DNA from: Tharpella sp964457755
GTDB taxonomy: Bacteria > Desulfobacterota > Anaeroferrophillalia > Anaeroferrophillales > Tharpellaceae
Direction of reading: 5' to 3'
NCBI GenBank assembly: GCA_964457755.1
Contig: CAYWGC010000013.1
Location: 1-64,000 of the forward strand
Length of the DNA: 64,000 nt
The notes under the pieces were generated by a model that was not told the origin of the DNA, ran no database searches, and worked only from the letters and a program-made list of their open reading frames with translations. A program made the translations under genes and the position numbers. Positions 25,575 through 34,309 of the stretch are shown here, piece by piece (position 1 is the stretch's first letter; every line of letters starts with the position of its first letter).

Positions 25575-26751
25575 GGTCTGGATTGTGGCCACTGCTACAG
25601 TCTCAGCCTTAGGGGAGAGCCAGCAGAAGACCTGGCAAAAGCTACTCGCCGGGGAATCCGGCATCAGCTCTCTTAAACGTTTTTCAACGAGCCCATACTA
25701 CAGTGAAATTGCCGCCGAGATCAAAGACCTGCAAATCGACTCGCAATCCGGGAGTCACCTGCCGACCCTTTTGCAAAAACTTTTCAAAGAGTTTCCCACA
25801 ACCCTGCCTGCCTCATGCAGCCTGATTGGCGCAACCCTAAAAGGGGCCATCGATCGCCAGGAAAATATCTGGCGCCAAGAGATGATGCCGGATAAAAACT
25901 CGAAAGCACTAAACTGCGACAACCAACCTCCAAAAAACAGAACCGCCTCCAAGCCTCTGCCCTGTGAGGTTGCGGCTTGGGTCGCTCAACACTTTGAGTT
26001 AAATGATCCCGGTATCACCATCAATGCGGCCTGCGCCTCTTCAACCATCGCCTTAACCACCGCTGCCAGCCGGATCGCCAACGGCCAACAGAATGCAATT
26101 CTGGTCTGGGCGGCCGAGATTCTCTCTGAGTTTGTTTTTGCTGGCTTTGCTTCACTGCAGGCCTTAGCACCCGATATCTGCCGCCCTTTTTCTAAAAACC
26201 GCAACGGCTTAGCCTTAGGCGAAGGCGCCGCCGCCCTGCTTTTAATGTCAGCTCAACAGGCTAAAAGAGAAGGTTACCAACCCTTGGCCATCATTAAAGG
26301 TTGGGGAGTTGCCAACGACGCGGTTCACTTGACCGCCCCAGCCCAGGATGGACGGGGGCTCATCAAAGCCTGCCAAAGAGCTTTAAAACGGGCCGCACTA
26401 AAGCCGGAAAAGATTGCCGCAATAAACGCTCACGGCACCGGCACGATCCATAACGACACTATGGAAATTGCCGCTTTTGCAAAACTTTTCGGCCAACACA
26501 AAATCCCTTTTCACTCCGTAAAAGGCGCCCTCGGCCATACTTTAGGAGCCGCCGGAGCTTTGGAAACCGTAGTGGGAGTGGAATCCCTGAAAAACCAGCA
26601 ACTACCTCCGACAATCGGCCTTAAAGAAGCGGAAGATGAAGTTTCGGAGCTGGTCTCATCTGAAATTCAAAATTTTTCGGGCAACCACCTCCTGCTCACC
26701 AATTCCGGCTTCGGCGGCGTCAACGCAGCCTTGATTTTAGCGAAAACATGA
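25567..26751 (+). CDS. Beta-ketoacyl-ACP synthase (FabB/FabF type), first pair
   Basis: A 394-residue ketosynthase that condenses malonyl-ACP with an acyl chain. The full triad is visible: Cys156 in NAACASS, His289 in NAHGTGT and His324 in GALGHTLGAAGA. A stretch at 90-132 (GAIDRQENIWRQEMMPDKNS and on) is longer and more polar than in FabF. The gene overlaps the thioesterase by eight bases and the ketosynthase-like gene by four, implying the two synthase-type subunits are made in equal amount, as in KS/chain-length-factor pairs (ApeO/ApeC, polyketide KSalpha/KSbeta). Confidence 0.92.
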   Translation: MHEVWIVATATVSALGESQQKTWQKLLAGESGISSLKRFSTSPYYSEIAAEIKDLQIDSQSGSHLPTLLQKLFKEFPTTLPASCSLIGATLKGAIDRQENIWRQEMMPDKNSKALNCDNQPPKNRTASKPLPCEVAAWVAQHFELNDPGITINAACASSTIALTTAASRIANGQQNAILVWAAEILSEFVFAGFASLQALAPDICRPFSKNRNGLALGEGAAALLLMSAQQAKREGYQPLAIIKGWGVANDAVHLTAPAQDGRGLIKACQRALKRAALKPEKIAAINAHGTGTIHNDTMEIAAFAKLFGQHKIPFHSVKGALGHTLGAAGALETVVGVESLKNQQLPPTIGLKEAEDEVSELVSSEIQNFSGNHLLLTNSGFGGVNAALILAKT

Positions 26752-27509
26752 CCTACGAATCAACCAAAAAACTAAGTGCCCTGATAACCGGTTATGGCTG
26801 GGTCACTGCGGCGGGCTCCGGCCGGGGCTGGACGGATGGCTCACCACTCTGGCAGCCGGGAGAACCCCAACCCCCAATATCGGTTCTGCAATCTCTAAAA
26901 GGAGGTTCGCGTTTCGGACGCCTTGATCGCTTTTCTCAAATAGGGGTTGCGGCCACAGCCCTGGCCCTGAAAGATGCCGGCCTCCTCCAAGAAGACGATA
27001 CTTCCAAAATCAGAAAAGAGCATGACCTGGGCTTGCTTTGCGCCACCACCAGCAGTTGTGAACGAACTGATCACAACTTTTTCAAAACTGTCCTGTACGA
27101 CCCCAAGCTTGCCAGCCCGGGACTTTTCGTCTATACGCTGGCGACCAGTTTTTTAGGGGAAGCGGCTTTGCGTTTTGCGATCAGAGGAGTTACTCTGGCC
27201 TTGACAGAACTTCGACCTGACGGCAGCGAAGCCCTGCGGATTGGCCTCGAGCAGCTCGCTTACGGCGATGAAGAGGCTGTGCTGGTAGGAATCTGTAATC
27301 TTTTCGAAAAAGAGAATATAACAGCGCCCTTTTTCCCCGGTGCCCTTTTTCTGGTACTAGAGAAAAAGCTAAACAAACAAAGCCCTTTTCATGCAACAAT
27401 CAGTTGCACTCCAAAAGAGAGCGGGTTTTACTGCAACGAGCAGAGATGCTCAGACATTTTGTCGTTAACCAAAATTCTCGACAAAAACTCACTCAACAAG
27501 GTTCATTAA
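26748..27509 (+). CDS. Ketosynthase-like protein without catalytic cysteine (short)
   Basis: A 253-residue protein related to the N-terminal half of ketosynthases (ALITGYGWVTAAGSGRGW, then GRLDRFSQIGVAATALALKD). At the cysteine position the sequence reads TLALTELRPDGSEAL, that is Arg where Cys is expected, and the C-terminal thiolase half with the two His is absent. It fits the 'ketosynthase N-terminal domain' (Ketoacyl-synt_2-like) partners that accompany active synthases as chain-length factors. It sits in the same operon directly after the active synthase. It cannot condense by itself; partner function is inferred. Confidence 0.78.
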   Translation: MTYESTKKLSALITGYGWVTAAGSGRGWTDGSPLWQPGEPQPPISVLQSLKGGSRFGRLDRFSQIGVAATALALKDAGLLQEDDTSKIRKEHDLGLLCATTSSCERTDHNFFKTVLYDPKLASPGLFVYTLATSFLGEAALRFAIRGVTLALTELRPDGSEALRIGLEQLAYGDEEAVLVGICNLFEKENITAPFFPGALFLVLEKKLNKQSPFHATISCTPKESGFYCNEQRCSDILSLTKILDKNSLNKVH

Positions 27510-27511
27510 AT

Positions 27512-28780
27512 ATGAAAATGAGACTGATCTACCCCAGTTGGCCTAAACTCAAACAGCAAACTGAATTCCACCTGCCGCCCCACGGACCGGTAGTCTTTGC
27601 CGCGACCGTTCCCGCAGAGGTTGACCTCAAATTTACCGACGACAATCTGGAAGAGATCGATTTTAATGAAAAGGCCGACCTCGTCGCCCTTTCGGTGATG
27701 CTCACCTGCCAACTGCCGCGCGCGTTTGAAATCGCAGATCACTTTCACGCACAAAAGATACCGGTTCTCTTTGGTGGAATTGCAACGATGCTCCATGCCG
27801 ACGAAGTTAAAGAACATGCTGACAGCATTTTTCTCGGCGAGTCGGAAGGACGCTTCGGGCAGGTTATCGAAGATTTTAAAATGGGACAACTAAAACCAAT
27901 CTATAACTACCTCCACAACCATCCCAACATCAAGCTCGTCGGCCCGGCCCGGCGCGAGATTTTAAATCGCGATCTCTACAACTATCGCGGCGTCCAGATG
28001 CTTGATCTGGTGCACGCTTCGCGAGGTTGTAAATTCAACTGCTTCCCCTGCAGTACCGCCTATCTCGGAGGCCGTCAATTCCGACCCCGGCCGATCAAAC
28101 AAGTCATCGCCGAGATGGAAGCAATCCCCAACAATCGTCTCTTTATTGTCGACAACTCTTTAGCCCAGGATCGCGACTGGCTGATTGAACTCTTTACAGC
28201 CATGATACCGCTCAAAAAGAAATGGGTTTCACATCCTATTTTAGATGATGAGAAGGTTGTCCGCTTGGCCGCTGAAGCCGGCTGCTGGTATGTCTATCAG
28301 GCGATCATCGATACTTCACCGGTCATCGCAGGACGCATCAAACGTCTCCAGGAGCACGGCATCGGGGTCGAGGGCACGATCCTTTTAGGTACCGACGATC
28401 AAGATGAGGAGTATATCAAGAGATTGATCGATTTCCTCATGGGCATCAATCTGGATGTCGCCGAGTTCACGATTCTGACCCCCTTTCCTCACACCCCGTT
28501 ACGCGAACAATTGGCCAAAGAGAAACGTATTCTGCATAACAACTGGATCGACTACACCACCGACAAGGTTGTCTACCAACCGAAACAGATGACCCCGGCC
28601 AAACTGCAGGAACTTTTCCACTACGCCTGGAACACCTTCTACGCCGATGGCGGCTACCAGATTAAAATGGGTACTCTCTTTAAGAAAATTATCGCCCGAG
28701 AGATGGCCGACGGCACCTACAAACGTTACGATCCCAAAAAATCGCGCAACTTTAAGCGCAACCTTAAGGCCAACCCATGA
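27512..28780 (+). CDS. Radical SAM protein, possibly B12-binding, of the lipid operon
   Basis: A 422-residue protein with RGCKFNCFPCST (CX3CX2C) near residue 170, after an N-terminal Rossmann-like half (VALSVMLTCQLPRAFEIADH; PVLFGGIATMLHADEV) resembling a cobalamin-binding domain, though without an evident DxHxxG. Class B radical SAM enzymes of this layout often methylate or rearrange unactivated carbons. ATG 27512 lies two bases after the previous stop; an upstream in-frame ATG at 27404 would overlap that gene heavily. The following gene overlaps by four bases. Its substrate is likely an acyl chain or its derivative made by the operon, which is inference. Confidence 0.85.
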   Translation: MKMRLIYPSWPKLKQQTEFHLPPHGPVVFAATVPAEVDLKFTDDNLEEIDFNEKADLVALSVMLTCQLPRAFEIADHFHAQKIPVLFGGIATMLHADEVKEHADSIFLGESEGRFGQVIEDFKMGQLKPIYNYLHNHPNIKLVGPARREILNRDLYNYRGVQMLDLVHASRGCKFNCFPCSTAYLGGRQFRPRPIKQVIAEMEAIPNNRLFIVDNSLAQDRDWLIELFTAMIPLKKKWVSHPILDDEKVVRLAAEAGCWYVYQAIIDTSPVIAGRIKRLQEHGIGVEGTILLGTDDQDEEYIKRLIDFLMGINLDVAEFTILTPFPHTPLREQLAKEKRILHNNWIDYTTDKVVYQPKQMTPAKLQELFHYAWNTFYADGGYQIKMGTLFKKIIAREMADGTYKRYDPKKSRNFKRNLKANP

Positions 28781-30159
28781 GCCGGGTTCTGCTGATCTCT
28801 ACCAACCGGGCAACGGCACCCTACGTTGTCTATCCGCTGGGCATGGCAGTAGTCGCTGGAGCATTAACTAAAGCCGGTCACCTGGTCGAACAGTTTGATC
28901 TACTGGCTACAGAAGAAAACGCTAAGAAAACTGAAGAAATTGAGGAAACTGATAACAAAACCTCTCTGGAAAAAACCATCGAGGACCTCAAACCTGAATT
29001 TATCTGCCTTTCACTACGCAACATCGACAACACCGACTCTTTCAGCGGGGTTGCGGGCTGGTATCTGGAAGAAGCCCGACAAACCGTATGCAAAATCCGC
29101 CGTCTAACCTCAGTCCCACTGATTGTTGGAGGCCCGGCTTTTTCACTGATGCCGGAGGCCATCCTCGACTTTCTCAAAGCTGATTACGGAGTGGTCGGCG
29201 AAGGCGAAGAGGCCCTGCCCCGACTCCTTAACGAACTTATCACCGGCAAAACCCCACCGCCCCTGGTTCAAGGAATCCGGGCACTTACTGGAGATGAGTT
29301 TGCATCTCCACAATTTCATCCCGAACTCCTCGATTTCTACCAGACGCGCAGCGGTATGGCCAACCTCCAGAGCAAGCGCGGCTGCCCGCATCACTGCAGC
29401 TACTGCACCTATCCAGAACTTGAGGGGCGCACTTTTCGCAGGCGGCCAGCAACTGCAGTGGTTGATGATATCGAACGTCTCAAGAAAGATCATAAAGTTG
29501 AGACCCTCTTTTTTGTCGATTCCGTCTTCAATGAAAGCGGGGGCCATCATCTAGCCATCGCTGAAGAGATTTTACGGCGCTCGCTTGATATCAAATGGAG
29601 CGCTTTCTTTCGCCCCTCAGGCCTTAACATTAAAGCTCTCAAACTGATGCAGAGAGCTGGCCTTTTTGCCCTCGAACTCGGCAGCGACGCGGTCACCGAA
29701 AAAACTCTTAAAGGACTCGGCAAAGGTTTCTCCTTTGCCGATATCCTAACCACCCACGAAAACTGCCGAAAACTGAAACTGCCAGCAGCCCACTACATCA
29801 TCTTTGGCGGCCCCGAAGAGACCCCTGAAACCCTTAATCAAGGGATTACCAATCTCGACCAACTCGAAAAAAGTGTGCTTTTTTTATTTTCCGGTCTCCG
29901 TATTCTGCCGGGCACCAAACTCTACCAGCGTGCCTTAAGGGAAAAAATCATCTCCCCGACAACCTCTCTGCTGCGGCCAACCTACTATTTCTCTCCCGAG
30001 ATCGATCCGGAAACCATGAATCAAGAGATCACTAAAGCCTGCAAAGGCCGGCGCGAACGTTTATTTCCACCATCAGAAGCCCTCCAACGCCTGCAGATCA
30101 TGCAGCGTTTCGGCTTCAAAGGTCTACTCTGGAATCAACTGATAAAACAATCTTGCTAA
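28777..30159 (+). CDS. B12-binding/radical SAM protein of the lipid operon
   Basis: A 460-residue protein: an N-terminal B12-binding-like domain (RVLLISTNRATAPYVVYPLG; PLIVGGPAFSLMPEAIL; YGVVGEGEEALP) and a radical SAM core with RGCPHHCSYCTYP (CX3CX2C). The VVGEGE motif is typical of this group (BchE/HpnP-like, class B). Last gene of the eight-gene operon. Radical SAM proteins with this layout are reported next to ketosynthase sets in anammox ladderane clusters, which is the reason I mention that pathway; no product can be read here. The adjacent cobU/cobS genes at 63 kb would suit a B12 requirement. Confidence 0.87.
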   Translation: MSRVLLISTNRATAPYVVYPLGMAVVAGALTKAGHLVEQFDLLATEENAKKTEEIEETDNKTSLEKTIEDLKPEFICLSLRNIDNTDSFSGVAGWYLEEARQTVCKIRRLTSVPLIVGGPAFSLMPEAILDFLKADYGVVGEGEEALPRLLNELITGKTPPPLVQGIRALTGDEFASPQFHPELLDFYQTRSGMANLQSKRGCPHHCSYCTYPELEGRTFRRRPATAVVDDIERLKKDHKVETLFFVDSVFNESGGHHLAIAEEILRRSLDIKWSAFFRPSGLNIKALKLMQRAGLFALELGSDAVTEKTLKGLGKGFSFADILTTHENCRKLKLPAAHYIIFGGPEETPETLNQGITNLDQLEKSVLFLFSGLRILPGTKLYQRALREKIISPTTSLLRPTYYFSPEIDPETMNQEITKACKGRRERLFPPSEALQRLQIMQRFGFKGLLWNQLIKQSC

Positions 30160-30168
30160 ACTGAAATA

Positions 30169-30214
30169 AAAAAAGAGAACGCCCCGGCAACAGATCCGTG
30201 ATACCCTCTTTTTT
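30169..30214. terminator. Possible bidirectional terminator
   Basis: AAAAAAGAG (30169-30177) and CTCTTTTTT (30206-30214) form a 9-bp A+T-rich inverted repeat between two converging genes, with a 28-base GC-rich middle. Position fits termination; the stem is weak. Confidence 0.42.
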
Positions 30215-30225
30215 CTACAAAGCAA

Positions 30226-31278
30226 TCAATCCCTGGTCAACCAAAAGTCTCCCGAATCATAAAATGCACCATTAACATTTTCCTGATATGTACCAAAAAT
30301 GGTAGCTCCTCTTCGACTACCTTGAGTAAAAGCAAGGGTCGCCAAATACCTGCCACAAACAAAACTTGCATCAAAGGCAATCATATCATCACTCACAGTC
30401 CCGGTTATCGGCATATTTCTCACATTACCACAATCAGTATCGTCAATATCTGCGGTGCCATTCACTTGACCATCAGTTTGAATCAACTGCATAACAATAT
30501 CGCCAGAATAACCCTGGCCATTCTCCCACTTACCCCGCCATACACCTGTAAAATCTCCGATAAGCTCCCCTGCGGAAAAACTCTCCATGGGTACTGCAGC
30601 AGTAAACAACATACTCGAACTTTCAGCATTGCTGGCAATCGCGATTCCGCCAAGAGCTGTAACCGGAGAAACGGCAATTATTTTTTTAACCTCCTCCATA
30701 GTCAGAGCTGGAAACCAGTTCGAATGCAAACCGGAGACCTTCCCGTAGGGGAGAACCGAAGTTTTCGCAGTCCCCAGAATTTGTCCATCGCCAATCGCAA
30801 AAAGAGTAACCGCTGCCTCGGTTGCCCCATAGTTGGCCAAGGCAATCCCTTTCCAATCGACAACACTCTCAAAGTCACTAAAGAAAAAACCTAGAGCAGA
30901 GCTCTGGATCCCCGTAAGACGAAACTCGGCTACCCCCCCAGCTATATTATTAAGTAAAGATAGACGGAAATGCAGGGTATCATTGGTATATGTAACCTTA
31001 CCGGACTGGGCTGTACTGCAAAGCTGTTTGAGATCAATCACCGACTCACCCAACGCCCCGACATCTTGGTCCCCGCTATAAATTTGGGTGCCGGTGTCGT
31101 CATAAAGAGTCACGGTTACTGTAGCCGGTGCCAACCCAATATTGTCTACCGTCAGGTAATCGCCCCAATCAGCAGAGCTACCTGTCAAGTGAGACATAAA
31201 AACTTCGGCCGCCATAACTGAACAACTCATCATCAAAAATATCAATAAGATTTCCACAACTACACGCAACTGTTTCAT
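30226..31278 (-). CDS. Secreted protein of unknown function
   Basis: A 350-residue exported protein: MKQLRVVVEILLIFLMMSCS then VMAAEVF, a probable signal peptide cut near residue 23. The mature protein is beta-rich, with an N-terminal part (TVTVTLYDDTGTQIYSGDQD) that recalls immunoglobulin-like or lipocalin-type folds, and a C-terminal domain starting GVWRGKWENGQGYSGDIVMQ, with NGTADIDDTDCG. That last domain resembles the GxWxG...G beta-barrel of 'lipocalin-like' secreted proteins. No catalytic motif. GAGGAG precedes ATG 31278. It is a stand-alone gene facing the lipid operon. I do not know the family. Confidence 0.6.
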   Translation of the reverse strand: MKQLRVVVEILLIFLMMSCSVMAAEVFMSHLTGSSADWGDYLTVDNIGLAPATVTVTLYDDTGTQIYSGDQDVGALGESVIDLKQLCSTAQSGKVTYTNDTLHFRLSLLNNIAGGVAEFRLTGIQSSALGFFFSDFESVVDWKGIALANYGATEAAVTLFAIGDGQILGTAKTSVLPYGKVSGLHSNWFPALTMEEVKKIIAVSPVTALGGIAIASNAESSSMLFTAAVPMESFSAGELIGDFTGVWRGKWENGQGYSGDIVMQLIQTDGQVNGTADIDDTDCGNVRNMPITGTVSDDMIAFDASFVCGRYLATLAFTQGSRRGATIFGTYQENVNGAFYDSGDFWLTRD

Positions 31279-31622
31279 TTATTTCTCCTCTTTTCAGGCT
31301 ACATCACACAATGACTTACAAAAGAGATATTACATTTTTTCTCATAAATTCAACACCTCTATAAAACTTCACTCTATTACCCCATAACCCACATTCACTT
31401 CCCTTTCAAGAAAAAATTTACAAACTTGAATCGACTAGTTTCTCATACAACATCAGATTCAGCAGCTACACCCTGTATAAATTTTCTTGCCGACTCTTTC
31501 CCGGAAACGATAAATATCACAATTTGACTTTCTGCTGTCATGTGCGCTAGAGAGAATAATGTTACACTCGAATTTACGACAGTAATGAAAACCAAATCAC
31601 TTTTTAGAGAAGGTAACAAACA
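31279..31622. other. 344-base gap between divergent genes
   Basis: A+T-rich intergenic DNA separating two divergent genes. A TTGACT near 31520 could be a -35 for the aldo/keto reductase but lacks a good -10. AGAAGGT shortly before 31623 serves as the RBS. I see no ORF, RNA gene or repeat. Confidence 0.4.
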
Positions 31623-32585
31623 TTGAAAAAGATGATCCTTGGAAAAACTGGGATAGAGGTCAGCGAACTCTGTTTCGGGGCTCTGCCGATGGGGCCTTTA
31701 CAGAAAAACATCCCGGCCACAGAAGGGGCTGAAATTATCCTGCGGGCCCTTAATGGCGGGGTTAACTTTATCGATACGGCCGAACTCTACCAAACCTACG
31801 AACCGATCCGCCTGGCCTTAAAGAAAGCTCCCTGCAGGCCAGTCATTGTCAGTAAATCATCGGCTTTAGATTATGCCGGGATGCGGAAAGCCATGGAAGA
31901 GGGTTTAGCCGCACTGGAGATTGACTATATCGACATCTTCCTTCTTCATGCGGCCCGGGTTCCGGAAGATGAAAATGTGTTCGAGAAGCGTTCAGGAGCT
32001 TGGCAAGCCCTGCTCGATTGCAAAAAAGAAGGCCTCATCAAAGCTGCCGGCATCAGCACCCATTCGGTGCCAACCGTTAATGTAGCAGCCAACATTAACG
32101 AGGTTGATATCGTATTTCCAATCATCAATAAAAACGGCACAGGAATTCTCTACGGCACCGTCGTCGAGATGGAGGAGGCGATCAAGCTCTGCATAACCCG
32201 GGATAAAGGCGTCTACTTTATGAAAGCCTTGGGTGGAGGCTGCCTCGTTAAGGAGTATCATGAAGCCGTAAGCTTTGTCCGCAATATCAGTCGGGTACCA
32301 ATCGCCATGGGTATGGTGAGCTTAAGAGAAGTCGACTATAACCTGGCCTACTTCAAGGCCTCTCCAGATGAGATTGCCAAGCTGCCAGAACTTATTATCG
32401 AAGAAAAATGTTTTCAGATTGTCGATTTTCTCTGCAAAGACTGCGGCAGCTGTATTGAGGCCTGCCCCAATACAGCTATCAGCAAAGAATCTCAAGAGAT
32501 AAAACCGAAAATCAACCCCGACCTTTGTCTACGCTGCGGCTACTGTGTTGGATATTGTCCCCAGTTCGCGATACGCATGACCTGA
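31623..32585 (+). CDS. Aldo/keto reductase with C-terminal dicluster ferredoxin
   Basis: A 320-residue protein: aldo/keto reductase barrel (GKTGIEVSELCFGALPMGPL; NFIDTAELYQTYEPI with the Asp/Tyr; IDYIDIFLLHA) fused to a two-cluster [4Fe-4S] domain (CKDCGSCIEACPNTAI and CLRCGYCVGYCPQFAI). Such fusions are common in anaerobes and are thought to exchange electrons between NAD(P)H and ferredoxin while reducing a carbonyl. The TTG at 31623 is favoured because AGAAGGT lies eight bases upstream; ATG 31632 is too far from it. The stop codon is part of the inverted repeat that follows. Substrate unknown. Confidence 0.85.
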   Translation: MKKMILGKTGIEVSELCFGALPMGPLQKNIPATEGAEIILRALNGGVNFIDTAELYQTYEPIRLALKKAPCRPVIVSKSSALDYAGMRKAMEEGLAALEIDYIDIFLLHAARVPEDENVFEKRSGAWQALLDCKKEGLIKAAGISTHSVPTVNVAANINEVDIVFPIINKNGTGILYGTVVEMEEAIKLCITRDKGVYFMKALGGGCLVKEYHEAVSFVRNISRVPIAMGMVSLREVDYNLAYFKASPDEIAKLPELIIEEKCFQIVDFLCKDCGSCIEACPNTAISKESQEIKPKINPDLCLRCGYCVGYCPQFAIRMT

Positions 32586-32708
32586 CGGCCAAGAAAAGGC
32601 TTCATCTTCTTCGTTACTCAGCGGGTCTCGTCACTGCGGCGTACTATCTATACGCCTCATTCCTCAACTCTTGAGTGCCTCAAATCTAAAGCCTTTTCTT
32701 GGCCGTCA
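32583..32708. repeat. Nested inverted-repeat element
   Basis: TGACGGCCAAGAAAAGGCTT (32583-32602) is exactly reverse-complemented at 32689-32708, with an 86-base interior that holds two smaller hairpins: GGCGTA/TACGCC (32638-32656) and CTCAA/TTGAG (32663-32675). The outer arm includes the TGA stop of the preceding gene. The nested arrangement looks like a mobile intergenic repeat or a structured RNA; I saw no second copy in the window. Confidence 0.65.
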
Positions 32709-32761
32709 ATCTTCAATTTTAAAGTAAATATTCGGGTATCATTTCCAAAATGTCTCGATGT

Positions 32762-32786
32762 AGGGACAGAATTCAATTCTGTCCCT
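32762..32786. repeat. 11-bp hairpin in the leuB leader
   Basis: AGGGACAGAAT-TCA-ATTCTGTCCCT, a perfect stem 61 bases before the leuB start. It could be a leader structure or the end of the nested repeat unit. No leucine-rich leader peptide was seen. Confidence 0.45.
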
Positions 32787-32847
32787 GTGCGAAGCAGGGC
32801 GAAGCAAAGTTCGCTGATTTTCGATGAAACTTATTAAGGAGTAACAC

Positions 32848-33921
32848 ATGAAAAAAATTGCGGTTCTGGCCGGGGATGGTATTGGCCCGGAGGTAATGCG
32901 GGAAGCACTCAAGGTGCTTGATGCTGTACAGAAAAAATTCTCTCTTAAACTTGAGTACACTTTTGCTGATGTCGGCGGTTGCGCCATTGATAATCAGGGC
33001 ACGGCCCTGCCGCCTGAAACTTTAAAAATCTGCAAAGAAAGTGACGCCATCCTTTTCGGCTCGGTCGGGGGACCGCAATGGGAGAATCTGCCTCCAGCCA
33101 AACAGCCGGAAAGGGCGGCACTGTTACCTCTACGTAAACATTTCGATCTTTTCTGCAACTTTCGCCCAGCCCGGGTCTACCCCTCGCTGACCGCGGCCTG
33201 TCCTTTAAGAGCTGATATCGTCAAAGAGGGCTTTGATATTCTCTGCGTACGAGAGTTGACCAGCGGCATCTACTTTGGCCAACCTAAAGGTCGGGAAGGT
33301 AGTGGTTCAAATGAAAAAGCTTTCGATACAATGGTCTATACCAGGGGTGAAATCGAACGGATTGCCCATTTAGCCTTTGCGGCCGCCCGCAAGCGCAGAG
33401 GCCAGGTCACCTCAATCGACAAGGCCAATGTCCTGACGACCATGGTTTTATGGCGAGAAGTCGTTATCGAAGTCGCTAAAGAGTACCCCGATGTTACTTT
33501 AAACCACCTCTATATCGACAATGCCACGATGCAGATGGTCAGAGATCCACACCAGTTCGACGTCATGCTCTGCGGTAATATGTTCGGAGATATCATCTCT
33601 GATGAAGCCGCCATGCTGACCGGCTCGATGGGGCTTCTAGCTTCTGCTAGCCTCAACCGGGAAAACTTCGGCCTCTATGAACCTGCTGGCGGCTCAGCCC
33701 CCGATATCGCGGGCCAGGGCGTCGCCAACCCGATCGCCCAGATCCTTTCGGCCGCCATGATGCTGCGCTACAGTTTTGCTCTCGACCAAGCCGCCAACGC
33801 CATCGACCAAGCCGTGGCTCAAACTCTGGAAGAGGGCATCCACACCCGTGACATTGCTGTAAACCCGGGAAAAATCGTTAATACGCAAGAGATGGGTAAT
33901 GCGATTTTAAAAAGAATTTAA
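32848..33921 (+). CDS. leuB: 3-isopropylmalate dehydrogenase
   Basis: A 357-residue enzyme of leucine synthesis that oxidatively decarboxylates (2R,3S)-3-isopropylmalate with NAD. Seen: GDGIGPEVMREALKVLD, the R-rich substrate region LRADIVKEGFDILCVRELTS, SIDKANVL, NMFGDIISDEAAML (metal-binding Asp) and EPAGGSAPDIAGQG, all diagnostic for LeuB over isocitrate dehydrogenase. TAAGGAG precedes ATG 32848. It is not next to other leu genes here; its 3' end overlaps the opposing gene by four bases. Confidence 0.97.
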   Translation: MKKIAVLAGDGIGPEVMREALKVLDAVQKKFSLKLEYTFADVGGCAIDNQGTALPPETLKICKESDAILFGSVGGPQWENLPPAKQPERAALLPLRKHFDLFCNFRPARVYPSLTAACPLRADIVKEGFDILCVRELTSGIYFGQPKGREGSGSNEKAFDTMVYTRGEIERIAHLAFAAARKRRGQVTSIDKANVLTTMVLWREVVIEVAKEYPDVTLNHLYIDNATMQMVRDPHQFDVMLCGNMFGDIISDEAAMLTGSMGLLASASLNRENFGLYEPAGGSAPDIAGQGVANPIAQILSAAMMLRYSFALDQAANAIDQAVAQTLEEGIHTRDIAVNPGKIVNTQEMGNAILKRI

Positions 33922-34289
33922 ACCTGGTGCTTCTTCACCTGCTTTAACGACTCTATTACCCGACTGGCTTCCACTTTACTACAGTTGCCGACATCGGTTT
34001 TATGGTAATATTTATGCAGGAAATTATTGAAATGGCTGCGGCTCCAGCCGAGCTCTTCGATGAGATGCAGGATATAGAGTTTCTGGCGGATAGTTAAACC
34101 TTCCTCATTGAGACGGTAGTGGCGGCTTTTGGCAAAATCACGCATCAGGCGACGAAAACTAATTTCATCAAGCTCTTTAGCAGAGCGTACACCGCAAGAT
34201 TTTTCGAGAAAATCGCGATACTCTTCATCACTGAAACCCAACTCCCGCTTGACGATATGGATAACGGCCATTTTTTTGTGATCAAGCAT
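33918..34289 (-). CDS. GemA/DUF1018-like small protein
   Basis: A 123-residue basic protein: HKKMAVIHIVKRELGFSDEE, YRDFLEKSCGVRSAKELDEI, and later LTIRQKLYILHLIEELGWSR, a two-part helical pattern resembling DUF1018 (the GemA/gp16 regulator of Mu-like phages). No phage genes surround it; it faces leuB and lies 20 bases downstream of a radical SAM gene on the same strand, so it is either a domesticated phage regulator or a related bacterial protein. It may bind DNA or gyrase, by family only. Confidence 0.6.
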   Translation of the reverse strand: MLDHKKMAVIHIVKRELGFSDEEYRDFLEKSCGVRSAKELDEISFRRLMRDFAKSRHYRLNEEGLTIRQKLYILHLIEELGWSRSHFNNFLHKYYHKTDVGNCSKVEASRVIESLKQVKKHQV

Positions 34290-34309
34290 CCTTAACTCCT
34301 TGTGCTACC

